A stretch of 64,000 nucleotides of DNA from Neobacillus rhizophilus (GTDB lineage Bacteria; Bacillota; Bacilli; Bacillales; Cytobacillaceae), in the NCBI RefSeq assembly GCF_018343535.1, contig NZ_JAGYPF010000003.1, positions 310,001 through 374,000 of the forward strand, in the 5' to 3' direction. A program made the translations under genes and the position numbers. A model generated the notes under the pieces. It was given only the letters and a program-made list of their open reading frames with translations, was not told where the DNA came from and searched no databases. Below are positions 1 through 8,779 of this stretch, in pieces. Each line of letters opens with the position of its first letter. Position 1 is the stretch's first letter.

Positions 1-1
1 G

Positions 2-211
2 TTGCCGCTGCAATCTATTCTTTCTGACTTCATTGCAGTCAGAAAAGCATCAATCACTCTGGTCGAGAACATGCCGGAGTCAGCCTGGACAAATGTCGGC
101 AACGCCAATGGCATGGAGGTCACCGCCCGTGCCATCGCCTACATCATCGCCGGCCATGCAATCCACCACCGCAGCATCGTGACAGAACGATACTTATCTA
201 AATTGAAATAA
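2..211 (+). CDS. DinB-family protein, C-terminal fragment
   Basis: Only the last ~69 residues are in the window; the frame is open to base 1, so the TTG at base 2 is probably an internal Leu codon and the gene starts upstream. The segment ending in GHAIHHRSIVTERYL carries the third His of the DinB/YfiT four-helix metal site and closes the family fold. These proteins are metal-dependent, often bacillithiol- or thiol-transferase-like enzymes; the substrate cannot be told from the fragment. A strong terminator follows at 238-270. The family is fairly sure, the function is open. Confidence 0.75.
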   Translation: MPLQSILSDFIAVRKASITLVENMPESAWTNVGNANGMEVTARAIAYIIAGHAIHHRSIVTERYLSKLK

Positions 212-216
212 CGAGC

Positions 217-229
217 GGCGCCTGACACC
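217..229 (+). repeat. Interspersed GGCGCCTGACACC element, copy 1
   Basis: The 13-mer GGCGCCTGACACC, preceded by ACGAGC, recurs in the window at 4090 (partial), 22941 (GGTGCC variant, also after ACGAGC) and 31405. Here it lies between a stop codon and a terminator. Confidence 0.6.
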
Positions 230-237
230 AATCGTGG

Positions 238-270
238 ACAGTGTCTGCCTCAGGCGGACACTGTTTTTTA
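238..270 (+). terminator. Rho-independent terminator after the DinB-like gene
   Basis: Near-perfect 12-bp stem (238-249 with 253-264, loop TCA) followed by a T run. It lies between the DinB-like stop and the convergent citR stop. Confidence 0.85.
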
Positions 271-1146
271 AATCCGATAGTTTGAGATAAACTCGAGAAA
301 TTCTTTTTGTTTGGAGTGGTCGTATTTCATGATTGCGTAAGTGTTGGCTTCGGGCAGGTGGATGGTTTGGCAGTCTACTTCTATAAGCCTCCCTTCTAGC
401 AGTTCCCTTCTGACCGTTGATGTCGGAAGGAAAGAGACACCCAGCCCTTCAACGATGAATCTTTTTGTAATGTGTACCTGTGATACTTTCATCATTTTTA
501 CTTTTGGATATTTGGTTTTTACTGCATGACAAAGACCATCCCAGTAACCTGGGTGATTATGGGTTAACAAATAGTTCGATGTTAAAACCTCTTCTTCGTC
601 TAACGGAGGTGCTGTTTCGGAATCTCTCCCATCATGAGGCGCTACCAGCATAACATTATCTTTATATAAGAGTTCACTAATTAATTGAGGGTGAAGACTA
701 TTTAAACATGACAGCCCGATATCAACTTCTTCCCTTAATACCGCATCTTCGATACCAACGGATTCGATAATTTTAACCGAAATCTCTACCTCAGGATGCT
801 TGTTTGTATAGCTTTTTAAGACATATGGCAGGATGGTATCCGCGATCAAAGGCGAAATGGCAATAGAAAATTTGGTCGAGTATCCTTGACTAAAAGAGTG
901 AATGTCCTCGAGCCCCCCTTGATAAACCTCTAACAATCTCTTTGCATGAACTAAATATCTTCTCCCCGCTTCGGTCAGTTTTACTTTTTTCCCTTCCCGA
1001 TCAAATAACTGAATTCCAAGTTCTTGTTCTAATTGTTTTATATGAACGGTAACAGAAGGCTGTGAAATATAAAGGATTTCCGCCGTTCTGCGGAAATTCC
1101 CACAATCAGCAGCCGTAATAAATGTGTTGAGCCATTGGAATTCCAT
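268..1146 (-). CDS. citR: LysR-family regulator, CitR-like repressor of citA
   Basis: 292-residue LysR-type regulator. An N-terminal winged helix-turn-helix (about residues 1-60, with ISQPSVTVHIKQLE as recognition helix) is followed by a two-lobed effector domain. The start at 1146 (MEFQWL) is chosen because TAAGGAGGAG stands 5 nt before it; the frame remains open 10 codons further upstream without a ribosome site. It diverges from a citrate synthase gene, the same arrangement as B. subtilis citR/citA, where CitR represses the minor citrate synthase. CitR identity rests mainly on this neighbourhood; LysR-family membership is certain. Confidence 0.85.
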   Translation of the reverse strand: MEFQWLNTFITAADCGNFRRTAEILYISQPSVTVHIKQLEQELGIQLFDREGKKVKLTEAGRRYLVHAKRLLEVYQGGLEDIHSFSQGYSTKFSIAISPLIADTILPYVLKSYTNKHPEVEISVKIIESVGIEDAVLREEVDIGLSCLNSLHPQLISELLYKDNVMLVAPHDGRDSETAPPLDEEEVLTSNYLLTHNHPGYWDGLCHAVKTKYPKVKMMKVSQVHITKRFIVEGLGVSFLPTSTVRRELLEGRLIEVDCQTIHLPEANTYAIMKYDHSKQKEFLEFISNYRI

Positions 1147-1253
1147 ATTCTCCTCCTTATTAAAAATATTAATCATTTCATTTAAAATTATTTAATTTCA
1201 TTAATCGAACTCATTATATACACTATTAGTAAATAAAGGAAGGAGAGATTTTT

Positions 1254-2342
1254 ATGATCCAAAAGGGTTTAAAAGGAATTGTCGCTGCCGAAACATTAAT
1301 CAGTCATATTGATGGTGAAAAGGGAGAGCTTATTTACCGGGGATATGAAATTGGGAAGCTTACTAATCGATACTCTTTTGAAGAAGTTGCCTACTTGCTC
1401 TGGCATGGCTATTTACCTGATGAAGTACAGTTACGAGCTTTGAAAAATGAGTTAATGAGCAACCGTGATCTACCGGAAAATATGAAAAAATTAATCGACC
1501 TGCTCCCTTCTGGTATGGATCTAATGAGTGTGATGAGAACAGCCATTTCAGCTGAAGGCGGGAATTTCAATTATGGCTGGAAGCCGACTGTGTCACAGGC
1601 TATTCGTATCACCGCCCTCGCCCCGACAATCATTGCTTACCGGAAAAGACAGCTGGAGAGTAAAGAATTTGTTCCACCGTTGAATGAATTGGATCATGTG
1701 GCAAATTACCTTTATATGCTTAATGGTTCGGTCCCATTAGATGCCCATGTAGAGGTACTCGAAACCTATATGATTTTAACTCTTGAACATGGCATGAATG
1801 CCTCAACCTTTTCAGCAAGGGTTACGGCATCTACTGAATCTGATTTAGTATCAGCCGTTTCATCAGCTATTGGAACGATGAAAGGACCGCTTCATGGCGG
1901 CGCCCCTTCAGGAGTAATTGAACTTTTGGATGAGATTGCGGCGGTTGGAGATGCTGAAAAGGTGATGCGTGATAAAATATCGAAGGGTGAAAGATTAATG
2001 GGATTTGGGCATCGGGTGTACAAAACCCACGACCCGCGTGCCATTGCCTTAAAGGCCAAATTATGGGAGCTAGTTGGTCAAGATGCATGGCTTGATCTTG
2101 CTATGGACGCAGAAAAAACCGCAGTAAGGGTGTTAGAGGAGTTAAAACCCGGCCGCTCCCTTTATACAAATGTAGAATTCTATGCCGCAGCTATCATGAA
2201 AGCCATTAACATGGAGGCAGACCTTTTCACACCAACCTTCACCGCTAGCAGAATCGTTGGCTGGACAGCCCACATCCTGGAACAATCAGAAAACAACACC
2301 ATCTACCGGCCGCAATCCAAATACATTGGAACACTCAAATAA
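1254..2342 (+). CDS. citA: Citrate synthase (CitA-type)
   Basis: 362 residues, the usual length of short Gram-positive citrate synthases. Condenses acetyl-CoA and oxaloacetate in the cytoplasm. Visible catalytic segments: GPLHGGAP (His), MGFGHRVYKTHDPRA (second His and substrate Arg), and a C-terminal LFTPTFTASRIVGW with the catalytic Asp position of many homologues replaced by the usual type-II alternative context. Ribosome site AAGGAAGGAG precedes the ATG. Divergent from the LysR gene, which probably controls it through the 107-bp A+T-rich intergenic region. It could be a methylcitrate synthase paralogue, but no prp genes are nearby. Confidence 0.92.
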   Translation: MIQKGLKGIVAAETLISHIDGEKGELIYRGYEIGKLTNRYSFEEVAYLLWHGYLPDEVQLRALKNELMSNRDLPENMKKLIDLLPSGMDLMSVMRTAISAEGGNFNYGWKPTVSQAIRITALAPTIIAYRKRQLESKEFVPPLNELDHVANYLYMLNGSVPLDAHVEVLETYMILTLEHGMNASTFSARVTASTESDLVSAVSSAIGTMKGPLHGGAPSGVIELLDEIAAVGDAEKVMRDKISKGERLMGFGHRVYKTHDPRAIALKAKLWELVGQDAWLDLAMDAEKTAVRVLEELKPGRSLYTNVEFYAAAIMKAINMEADLFTPTFTASRIVGWTAHILEQSENNTIYRPQSKYIGTLK

Positions 2343-2372
2343 ACCATAACACACTAATTATGGCTGTTTTCC
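2343..2372 (+). terminator. Probable terminator of citA
   Basis: CCATAA / TTATGG stem with an 8-nt loop followed by CTGTTTTCCCTTT, directly after the citA stop. The short stem makes it a weak call. Confidence 0.5.
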
Positions 2373-2407
2373 CTTTCTCGCAGGCGGCATCACTTTTTTA
2401 AAAATAA

Positions 2408-2437
2408 TTGACGAACGTTTGTTCCGTGTCTTATAAT
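2408..2437 (+). promoter_or_regulatory. Promoter with SOS (LexA)-like box
   Basis: TTGACG (2408-2413), 18-bp spacer, TATAAT (2432-2437). The spacer holds CGAACGTTTGTTCC (2412-2425), which matches the Bacillus LexA consensus CGAAC-RNRY-GTTCG at 12 of 14 positions. The position between -35 and -10 suits repression. It drives the VOC gene starting at 2553. Confidence 0.55.
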
Positions 2438-2552
2438 GAAATTATTGGTTAATAATAGAAATTGTGTTGTTTTCAATGGCTATTGGCCAATGGAGGCCTC
2501 ATTACTAAAATGTTAACTAATAAATTTTGATGGATTCGAGGAGTGAATGTTC

Positions 2553-2984
2553 ATGTCAGTAAAATTAATTCCCTATTTCGTGATGAACGGTACAGCTAAG
2601 GAAGCGATCCAGTTCTATCAACAGGCATTGGATGCACAGGTTTTATTCTCTCAAAGTTTTGGTGAAATGCCTGAAAACCCGGAATACCCTCTTCCTGCTG
2701 AAGCCAAGGATTTGGTAAGTCATGCGACCATTAAAATTGGTGAGTCAGAAGTTATGTTTTCCGACACCTTCCCTGGACAGGAGCATCATAGTGGAAATCA
2801 AGTGACGATTTGTATTTCAACCAATGATGCAGACCAAGCAAGAAAAATGTTTGAGGGACTTTCCCAAGGCGGTCAAGTTGGATTGCCTTTACAGGAAACT
2901 TTCTTTAGCCCTGCCTATGGCCAAGTAACAGATAAATTCGGCATAACCTTCCAAATTTTCACAGAAGGAAAACCACACCAATAA
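2553..2984 (+). CDS. VOC-superfamily (PhnB/glyoxalase-like) protein
   Basis: 143 residues. Begins with the PhnB-type segment LIPYFVMNGTAKEAIQFYQQ and ends with FGITFQIF, the two paired beta-alpha-beta-beta-beta modules of the VOC fold. This subgroup (often called 3-demethylubiquinone-9 3-methyltransferase-like) has no proven common substrate. Start: ATGs at 2547 and 2553 are both in frame; GAGGAG at 2538 is 9 nt from the second and only 3 nt from the first, so 2553 is preferred. Stands alone between its own promoter and a strong terminator; the SOS-like operator upstream is the only hint of function. Confidence 0.85.
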   Translation: MSVKLIPYFVMNGTAKEAIQFYQQALDAQVLFSQSFGEMPENPEYPLPAEAKDLVSHATIKIGESEVMFSDTFPGQEHHSGNQVTICISTNDADQARKMFEGLSQGGQVGLPLQETFFSPAYGQVTDKFGITFQIFTEGKPHQ

Positions 2985-3005
2985 TATCCTTTCTTAAAAC
3001 AAAAT

Positions 3006-3049
3006 GGCTCTGTTCGCAGCAATGGAACAGAGCCTTTATTTGTTTGTTT
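3006..3049 (+). terminator. Terminator after the VOC gene
   Basis: GGCTCTGTTC / GAACAGAGCC, 10-bp perfect stem with 9-nt loop, then a T-rich tail. Confidence 0.9.
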
Positions 3050-3174
3050 GATTTTCAATATCTTCAATGAAGCCCCAATCAACAACCCTATTACATTCGT
3101 TCCCTTTTCCCATCATAAATTTTCCTCATTTTTCTAAAACTAACGAGAGATGAAAATTAATGGAGGGTTAGAAA

Positions 3175-4047
3175 ATGAGCAGCAATAAAAGCAAAAAAAA
3201 GCAGACGTTTCCGCCACAGCATCAGAACCATCAGCCGGGAACTGAGAGTGAAATGAACCCAAAGCCGATTTCCATTGATTCCAACTATAAGCCAGCCGGA
3301 AAATTATCCGGAAAAACTGCGATTATTACTGGCGGTGACAGCGGAATTGGAAAATCAGTTGCGATTTATTTTGCTAAAGAGGGTGCAGATGTAGCAATTG
3401 TATACCTAGAAGAACATCAGGATGCTGAGGAAACCAAAGGAATCATAGAAGCTGAAGGACGAAGATGCCTTCTCTTTTCTGGCGATATTGGCAATGAGGA
3501 CTATTGCAAAGAGGTTGTGAAGAAAACAATTGATGAGTTCGGGAGATTGGATATTTTGGTTAACAACGCGGCGGAGCAGCACCCGCAGCCAAGTATTTTA
3601 AATATCACTTCAGCACAGCTGGAAAAAACATTCAGGACCAATATTTTCTCCTATTTTTATATGACGAAAATGGCTCTTCCTTTTTTAAAGAAAGGGGCAT
3701 CAATCATAAATACGGCTTCCATAACAGCCTACCATGGAAATGAACAATTGCTCGATTACTCGGCCACAAAAGGAGCGATAGTCACCTATACTCGTTCGTT
3801 GTCCCTTTCATTAGCGAAGCAGGGAATCCGAGTAAACGGGGTTGCCCCTGGTCCAATCTGGACTCCGCTCATTCCATCGACCTTTACGGCAGACCAGGTC
3901 GCCACTTTCGGATCAGATACTCCAATGGGACGTGCGGGACAGCCTTATGAACTGGCGGCAAGCTATGTTTTCTTAGCCTCAGAGGATTCGTCTTATATGA
4001 GTGGACAAATGATTCATGTTAATGGAGGGACGATTATTAATGGGTAG
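3175..4047 (+). CDS. Short-chain dehydrogenase, general-stress YhdF/YhxC type
   Basis: 290-residue SDR with a ~45-residue hydrophilic Lys/Gln/Pro-rich N-terminal extension, typical of the YhdF/YdaD/YhxC group of Bacillus stress proteins. Rossmann motif TGGDSGIGKS, NNAA, and catalytic Tyr/Lys in YSATKGA; the C-terminus has the usual SDR GGTIING end. NAD(P)-dependent oxidoreductase of unknown substrate; cytosolic. AATGGAGGG precedes the ATG. No obvious sigma-B promoter was found upstream. Monocistronic, closed by the terminator at 4048. Confidence 0.9.
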   Translation: MSSNKSKKKQTFPPQHQNHQPGTESEMNPKPISIDSNYKPAGKLSGKTAIITGGDSGIGKSVAIYFAKEGADVAIVYLEEHQDAEETKGIIEAEGRRCLLFSGDIGNEDYCKEVVKKTIDEFGRLDILVNNAAEQHPQPSILNITSAQLEKTFRTNIFSYFYMTKMALPFLKKGASIINTASITAYHGNEQLLDYSATKGAIVTYTRSLSLSLAKQGIRVNGVAPGPIWTPLIPSTFTADQVATFGSDTPMGRAGQPYELAASYVFLASEDSSYMSGQMIHVNGGTIING

Positions 4048-4079
4048 AAAAAACGCACCGGATTACCGATGCGTTTTTT
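4048..4079. terminator. Bidirectional terminator
   Basis: AAAAAACGCA / TGCGTTTTTT stem reading as a terminator on both strands, between the SDR gene and the convergent exonuclease gene. Confidence 0.88.
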
Positions 4080-4089
4080 CTAAAGCTCT

Positions 4090-4099
4090 GGCGCCTGAC
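4090..4099 (+). repeat. Partial GGCGCCTGAC element, copy 2
   Basis: First ten bases of the interspersed GGCGCCTGACACC element, in the convergent intergenic space. Confidence 0.4.
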
Positions 4100-4144
4100 C
4101 GTTACACTTGATTTTTTTATAGTTTGGGCGCCAATAGGATACAA

Positions 4145-4747
4145 CTACCCCATCTTCGCTCTTGATGCAGCCGGCTGATACTTTCTCATCGGTCCGAATT
4201 CAAGAACTTCTTGAAGATATAGATTGCCTTTTGGACTTGTCCGCTTAAGCAGTTCCATTAGGTATGTAATATCATCCATCGCTCTATGTGTTTGATAGTT
4301 TGTGATTTCATGGGCTTCCAAAAGGGTAAGCAGCTTACCATTTGGAAAGCCGTACTGTTTCCAAGGCACATTCCTCATTGTGCAAAACCACTGCAAGTCA
4401 TTCACTTCCGGATACATGTGGTAAAGGAAACTGCGGTCAAAGGAAGCATTATGTGCAAAAACAGAATCAGCACGATGAAAATATGTTTTAATCTTCACAT
4501 CATAAAAGCTCTTTCCCTGAACCATGTCAAATGGGATGCCATGAACCCGGAATGCCCTGTCATAGTTCCGGCGAGCCGAACCTGAAAGGGGTTCTCTTAA
4601 AAAGGAATCTTCCTCCAAAACCTCGATTATTTCACCGGTTTCGGTTGAATAGGAAAATAACTTTAGAGCCAGTTCAATAACCTCATCCGTTGTTGGCCCT
4701 AAACCTGTCGTTTCTACATCCAGCACCAATCCTAATTGTTTTTGCAC
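4145..4747 (-). CDS. DEDDh 3'-5' exonuclease (DnaQ/ExoX-like)
   Basis: 200 residues of a stand-alone exonuclease domain. Exo I motif LDVETTGLG (Asp and Glu), Exo II HNASFDRSF, Exo III THRAMDDITYL (His and Asp) give the complete DEDDh set, so it should be a two-metal 3'-5' exonuclease on DNA or RNA. There is no polymerase or UvrC-like partner domain, unlike DinG or PolC. Role (proofreading in trans, repair or RNA trimming) cannot be assigned. Divergent from potA. Confidence 0.88.
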   Translation of the reverse strand: MQKQLGLVLDVETTGLGPTTDEVIELALKLFSYSTETGEIIEVLEEDSFLREPLSGSARRNYDRAFRVHGIPFDMVQGKSFYDVKIKTYFHRADSVFAHNASFDRSFLYHMYPEVNDLQWFCTMRNVPWKQYGFPNGKLLTLLEAHEITNYQTHRAMDDITYLMELLKRTSPKGNLYLQEVLEFGPMRKYQPAASRAKMG

Positions 4748-4860
4748 AGCAATCTCATCCTTTTAATCAAATATTGATTTCATTATAACAAAGGCTTGAC
4801 CATTAACGCACATCAAAAAGCATCCAACTTCTTCCACACAGACATAAAATCAAACTAACA

Positions 4861-4888
4861 TTGAATTTTTACCCATTAACGGTATAAT
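4861..4888 (+). promoter_or_regulatory. Promoter of potABCD
   Basis: TTGAAT (4861-4866), 16-bp spacer, TATAAT (4883-4888), about 37 bp before the potA start. Confidence 0.6.
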
Positions 4889-4924
4889 TGTTCCCAAAAC
4901 CTACTTTCTAAGGGGGTGTCTACC

Positions 4925-6031
4925 ATGACAAATACTTCCATTATCCAATTCAAAAATGTAACAAAGCAATATGATCAGGATCCGCCTGTACTTGATGATG
5001 TAAGTTTCGAGATTGAGCAGGGGAAATTTTATACACTTCTTGGCCCATCCGGCTGCGGTAAAACAACCATATTAAGATTAATAGCTGGATTTATTGAGCC
5101 AAGCAAAGGTGAGATCTATTTTAAAGAAAAAAAAATCAATAATATTCCTGCCAATAAACGGCAGGTTAATACCGTATTTCAGGATTATGCTCTGTTCCCT
5201 CATTTAAATGTGTTTGAAAATGTGGCATTTGGTCTGCGCATCAAGAAACTAAAAAAGGAGGTAATCCAAGCCAAAGTAAAGGAAGCGCTGAGCTTTGTCA
5301 ATCTCAGCGGGTTCGAAAACCGGGAGATACGTGAGATGTCCGGGGGACAAAAGCAGCGTGTTGCCATCGCTCGGGCGATTGTTAACGAACCGGAAGTCAT
5401 CTTGCTTGATGAGCCTCTTTCTGCCCTCGATTTAAAGCTGCGCACCGAAATGCAATATGAGCTCCGCGAACTGCAGCAGCGATTGGGGATTACGTTTATA
5501 TTTGTCACCCACGACCAGGAAGAAGCACTGGCCATGTCCGATGAAATCTTTGTTCTTAACAAAGGGAAAATTCAACAAAGCGGAACGCCGACAGATATTT
5601 ATGATGAACCGGTTAATCGCTTTGTTGCCGACTTTATCGGGGAGTCTAATATTGTAACCGGAAAAATGATTAGAGATTATCTGGTAGAATTCGGGGGCAC
5701 TGAATTTGACTGTGTCGACAAGGGCTTTCGTGAGGGAGAGCAGGTGGAAATAGTCATTCGGCCTGAGGACCTTGAGATTACGACCGTCGAGCGAGGCAAA
5801 CTGAAGGTCCTAGTCGATTCCCAGCTGTTCCGCGGCGTTCATTATGAGATTAGCTGCTATGATAAAGACAAGAATGAGTGGCTTGTCCATTCGACGAAAA
5901 AGGCGATGGTCGGAGCTGAAATTGGACTCCATTTTGACCCGGAAGCCATTCATATCATGAAGCCGGGCGAAACGGAGGAAGAGTTCGACAGGCGCTTGGA
6001 AACTTATACGGGTGGGAACCGCCATGGATAG
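4925..6031 (+). CDS. potA: Spermidine/putrescine ABC transporter, ATPase PotA
   Basis: 368 residues. Walker [11 protein letters not shown]-loop, signature MSGGQKQR, Walker B VILLDEP, and switch His in THDQEEAL are all intact; a C-terminal TOBE-type domain follows from about residue 235. Energises polyamine import on the cytoplasmic face. The ATG at 4925 has AGGGGG 8 nt upstream; an in-frame GTG at 4916 overlaps that ribosome site and is rejected. First gene of potABCD; its end overlaps potB by 8 nt. The XRE-type regulator often found before potA in bacilli is absent here. Confidence 0.95.
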   Translation: MTNTSIIQFKNVTKQYDQDPPVLDDVSFEIEQGKFYTLLGPSGCGKTTILRLIAGFIEPSKGEIYFKEKKINNIPANKRQVNTVFQDYALFPHLNVFENVAFGLRIKKLKKEVIQAKVKEALSFVNLSGFENREIREMSGGQKQRVAIARAIVNEPEVILLDEPLSALDLKLRTEMQYELRELQQRLGITFIFVTHDQEEALAMSDEIFVLNKGKIQQSGTPTDIYDEPVNRFVADFIGESNIVTGKMIRDYLVEFGGTEFDCVDKGFREGEQVEIVIRPEDLEITTVERGKLKVLVDSQLFRGVHYEISCYDKDKNEWLVHSTKKAMVGAEIGLHFDPEAIHIMKPGETEEEFDRRLETYTGGNRHG

Positions 6032-6827
6032 GAAGCTGACCGGCAATTTATTTAAAATCCCTTATTATCTTTGGATTATTCTGTTTGTCGTTGGTCCTAT
6101 TTTGTTAGTCCTTTACTATTCATTTTTTGATATTGAAGGTCATTTTTCACTCACGAACTATCAGAAATTTTTTACGCCCGTCTATTTAAAAATGACCTTT
6201 AGTTCATTTTGGTATGCATTTTTAATTACGGCCATTACACTGTTGATTTCGTATCCGGTCGCTTACCTTTTGACGAAAACAAAGCACAAGCAATTGTGGC
6301 TGCTGTTAATCATTGTGCCGTCCTGGATCAACCTTTTATTAAAAGCTTATGCCTTTCTTGGCATTTTTGGGACATACGGTGCGGCCAACAGCTTTTTAAA
6401 AATCATCGGGATTGGCCAGAAGCAAATTTTATTTACCGACTTCAGCTTTGTGTTTGTATCGGTTTATATCTTTATTCCTTTTATGATATTGCCCATTTTT
6501 AACGCTCTAGACGAATTGAACCCTGCCTTGATTGATGCTGCCAATGACTTGGGAGCCTCAAAGTGGACAACCTTTCGAAGGGTTATTTTCCCATTAACGA
6601 TTGACGGGGTGAAATCCGGCTGTCAGGTGACGTTTATACCGGCACTTTCCCTGTTTATGCTGACCAGATTAATCGCAGGGAATCGTGTCATCACACTTGG
6701 CACAGCCATTGAGCAGCACTTTCTGGTCACCCAGGACTGGGGGATGGGCTCAACAATCGCAGTCTTTTTAATCATTGCTATGTTTTTGATTATGGTTATG
6801 ACCAATACTCGAAAGCGAGGTGTGTAA
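6024..6827 (+). CDS. potB: Spermidine/putrescine ABC permease PotB
   Basis: 267-residue integral membrane protein with about six TM helices. The EAA coupling loop appears as [20 protein letters not shown] and docks onto PotA. Start ATG at 6024 overlaps the potA stop (translational coupling); the longer GTG frame from 6012 lacks a ribosome site. Forms the channel with PotC. Confidence 0.94.
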   Translation: MDRKLTGNLFKIPYYLWIILFVVGPILLVLYYSFFDIEGHFSLTNYQKFFTPVYLKMTFSSFWYAFLITAITLLISYPVAYLLTKTKHKQLWLLLIIVPSWINLLLKAYAFLGIFGTYGAANSFLKIIGIGQKQILFTDFSFVFVSVYIFIPFMILPIFNALDELNPALIDAANDLGASKWTTFRRVIFPLTIDGVKSGCQVTFIPALSLFMLTRLIAGNRVITLGTAIEQHFLVTQDWGMGSTIAVFLIIAMFLIMVMTNTRKRGV

Positions 6828-6828
6828 C

Positions 6829-7635
6829 TTGGAAAGAAGAATATCGCCATTTTCTAAGCTATTTTTGGCCATCATTTTTTTCGTCCTTTATGCACCCATC
6901 TTTTTTCTCGTCTTTTACTCCTTTAACAGCGGAGAAACGATGTATAACTTTGAAGGCTTTACCTTGGATTGGTACCGGGAACTGTTTGGTGATACAAGAC
7001 TGTTAATTATTGTGCTGAATACTGTTGTCGTTGCCCTATTGTCGGCATTATTTTCGACCATCATCGGCATAATCGGAGCTTTGGCCATTTATATGGCAAA
7101 AAGAAAGCAAACGAAACATACATTATTGGCAATGAACAATGTCCTGATTGTCAGCCCGGATGTAATTATTGGAGCCTCTTTTTTAATTTTATTTACCACT
7201 GCAGGAATCAAGCTAGGTTTTTATTCGGTACTTTTATCGCATATCGCCTTTTGCATTCCGATTGTGGTTTTAATGGTGCTGCCAAAATTAATGGAAATGA
7301 GCCCGTCTTTGATTGATGCGGCGCGCGACCTTGGGGCAAATCACTGGGATGTCATGACAAAGGTAATCATCCCTTATATTTCTCCTGGCATTTTGGCAGG
7401 TTTTTTCATGGCGCTAACGTATTCCTTCGACGACTTTGCTGTGACATTTTTTGTTACCGGCAATGGGTTCTCAACGCTGTCGGTTGAAATTTATTCATTG
7501 GCCCGCCGCGGAATTTCCTTAAGCATCAATGCGTTGTCGGCTTTGCTATTCCTATTTACGATGATACTGGTAGTCATCTATTACTTTATTGTCCAAAACA
7601 ATAAAGTAAACGGAGCGGGGGTGCGTAAACGATGA
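6829..7635 (+). CDS. potC: Spermidine/putrescine ABC permease PotC
   Basis: 268 residues, about six TM helices, EAA loop LIDAARDLGANHWDVMTKVI. Start is a TTG at 6829 with GCGAGG 8 nt upstream, one base after the potB stop; an in-frame GTG at 6820 overlaps the ribosome site and is less likely. Its stop overlaps the potD ATG (ATGA). Second half of the heterodimeric import channel. Confidence 0.94.
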   Translation: MERRISPFSKLFLAIIFFVLYAPIFFLVFYSFNSGETMYNFEGFTLDWYRELFGDTRLLIIVLNTVVVALLSALFSTIIGIIGALAIYMAKRKQTKHTLLAMNNVLIVSPDVIIGASFLILFTTAGIKLGFYSVLLSHIAFCIPIVVLMVLPKLMEMSPSLIDAARDLGANHWDVMTKVIIPYISPGILAGFFMALTYSFDDFAVTFFVTGNGFSTLSVEIYSLARRGISLSINALSALLFLFTMILVVIYYFIVQNNKVNGAGVRKR

Positions 7636-8705
7636 AAAATCTGGTTAGATTTTTCCTGGTTATCGCCGTTTCCTCCGCCCTGATTTTAATTGCCATATCC
7701 AGCTTGAATTCCTCACAAGGCTATTCAGGCGGGAACACTTTAACTGTCTATAACTGGGGGGATTATATTGACCCCGCGCTGATTAAGAAATTCGAAAAAG
7801 AAACAGGCATTAAAGTCATCTATGAAACGTTTGATTCAAATGAGGCGATGATGACCAAAATCCAGCAGGGCGGCACTACTTATGATGTTGCTGTTCCTTC
7901 TGAGTATACGATTGACAAAATGCGCCATGAGAATTTGCTGATTCCATTAGATTATACCAAGCTTCCAAATTTAAAGAATATTGATAAACGGTTTATGGAC
8001 CTCCCATTTGATCCCGACAATCAATATTCAGTTCCATATTTTTGGGGAACCGTCGGAATCGTCTATAATCCAAGCAAGCTTAACGGAAAGAAAATAACCA
8101 GCTGGAATGACCTTTGGGCCCCCGATTTAAAAAATGAAATCCTATTAATTGACGGTGCCCGCGAGGTAATGGGGATGGGGCTGAACAGCCTGGGATATTC
8201 TCTTAATGACACGAACAAGGAACACCTGCTGGAAGCAAAAAATAAACTTGATACATTAACCCCTAATGTCAAGGCGATTGTCGGTGATGAAATCAAGATG
8301 CTCATGGCCAATGAAGAAGCCTCGATTGGGTTGGTATGGTCTGGAGACGCTTCAGAAATTATGTCAGAAAATGAGCACTTGGATTATGTTGTCCCAAAGG
8401 AAGGGTCCAACTTGTGGTTTGATAACATGGTCATTCCAAAAACAGCAAAAAATATCGATGGTGCGCAAAAGTTCATTAATTTCATGCTTGACCCAAAAGT
8501 TGCCGCGCAAAACACCGAATATGTCGGCTACTCGACGCCAAATAAAGCGGCCCTTAAATTTCTGCCAAAAGATGTTGTCAATGATAAACGGTTCTACCCG
8601 TCACCTGAACTGACAAAGAAGCTGGAAGTCTATGAAAACCTGGGCAAGAAGAACTTGGCCTACTATAATGAGCTATTTTTGCAATTCAAAATGCATCGGA
8701 AATGA
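7632..8705 (+). CDS. potD: Spermidine/putrescine-binding protein PotD
   Basis: 357-residue periplasmic-binding-type protein. After a hydrophobic N-terminus (about residues 5-25) the mature part begins with NTLTVYNWGDYIDPALI, the PotD/PotF hallmark; acidic and aromatic polyamine contacts (WGTVGIVYN, LVWSGDASE, LWFDNMVIPK) are visible. No lipobox Cys follows the hydrophobic segment, so the protein is probably held by an uncleaved N-terminal membrane anchor rather than by lipid. Last gene of the operon; terminator at 8728. Confidence 0.94.
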   Translation: MKNLVRFFLVIAVSSALILIAISSLNSSQGYSGGNTLTVYNWGDYIDPALIKKFEKETGIKVIYETFDSNEAMMTKIQQGGTTYDVAVPSEYTIDKMRHENLLIPLDYTKLPNLKNIDKRFMDLPFDPDNQYSVPYFWGTVGIVYNPSKLNGKKITSWNDLWAPDLKNEILLIDGAREVMGMGLNSLGYSLNDTNKEHLLEAKNKLDTLTPNVKAIVGDEIKMLMANEEASIGLVWSGDASEIMSENEHLDYVVPKEGSNLWFDNMVIPKTAKNIDGAQKFINFMLDPKVAAQNTEYVGYSTPNKAALKFLPKDVVNDKRFYPSPELTKKLEVYENLGKKNLAYYNELFLQFKMHRK

Positions 8706-8727
8706 AAGCCATGCGGCTTCATAAACG

Positions 8728-8775
8728 AAAAAACTCCCCAAAACAGCAGAGTAATCGTGTTTTGATGAGTTTTTT
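8728..8775. terminator. Bidirectional terminator, potD / tetR
   Basis: AAAAAACTC...AAAACA pairs with TGTTTT...GAGTTTTTT around a 12-nt loop; T runs on both strands serve potD and the convergent TetR gene. Confidence 0.8.
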
Positions 8776-8779
8776 CTGT

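Noticed and set aside
4081-4140. Extra small gene between the SDR and exonuclease genes
   Set aside because: Only a terminator and part of an interspersed repeat; no start with a ribosome site.
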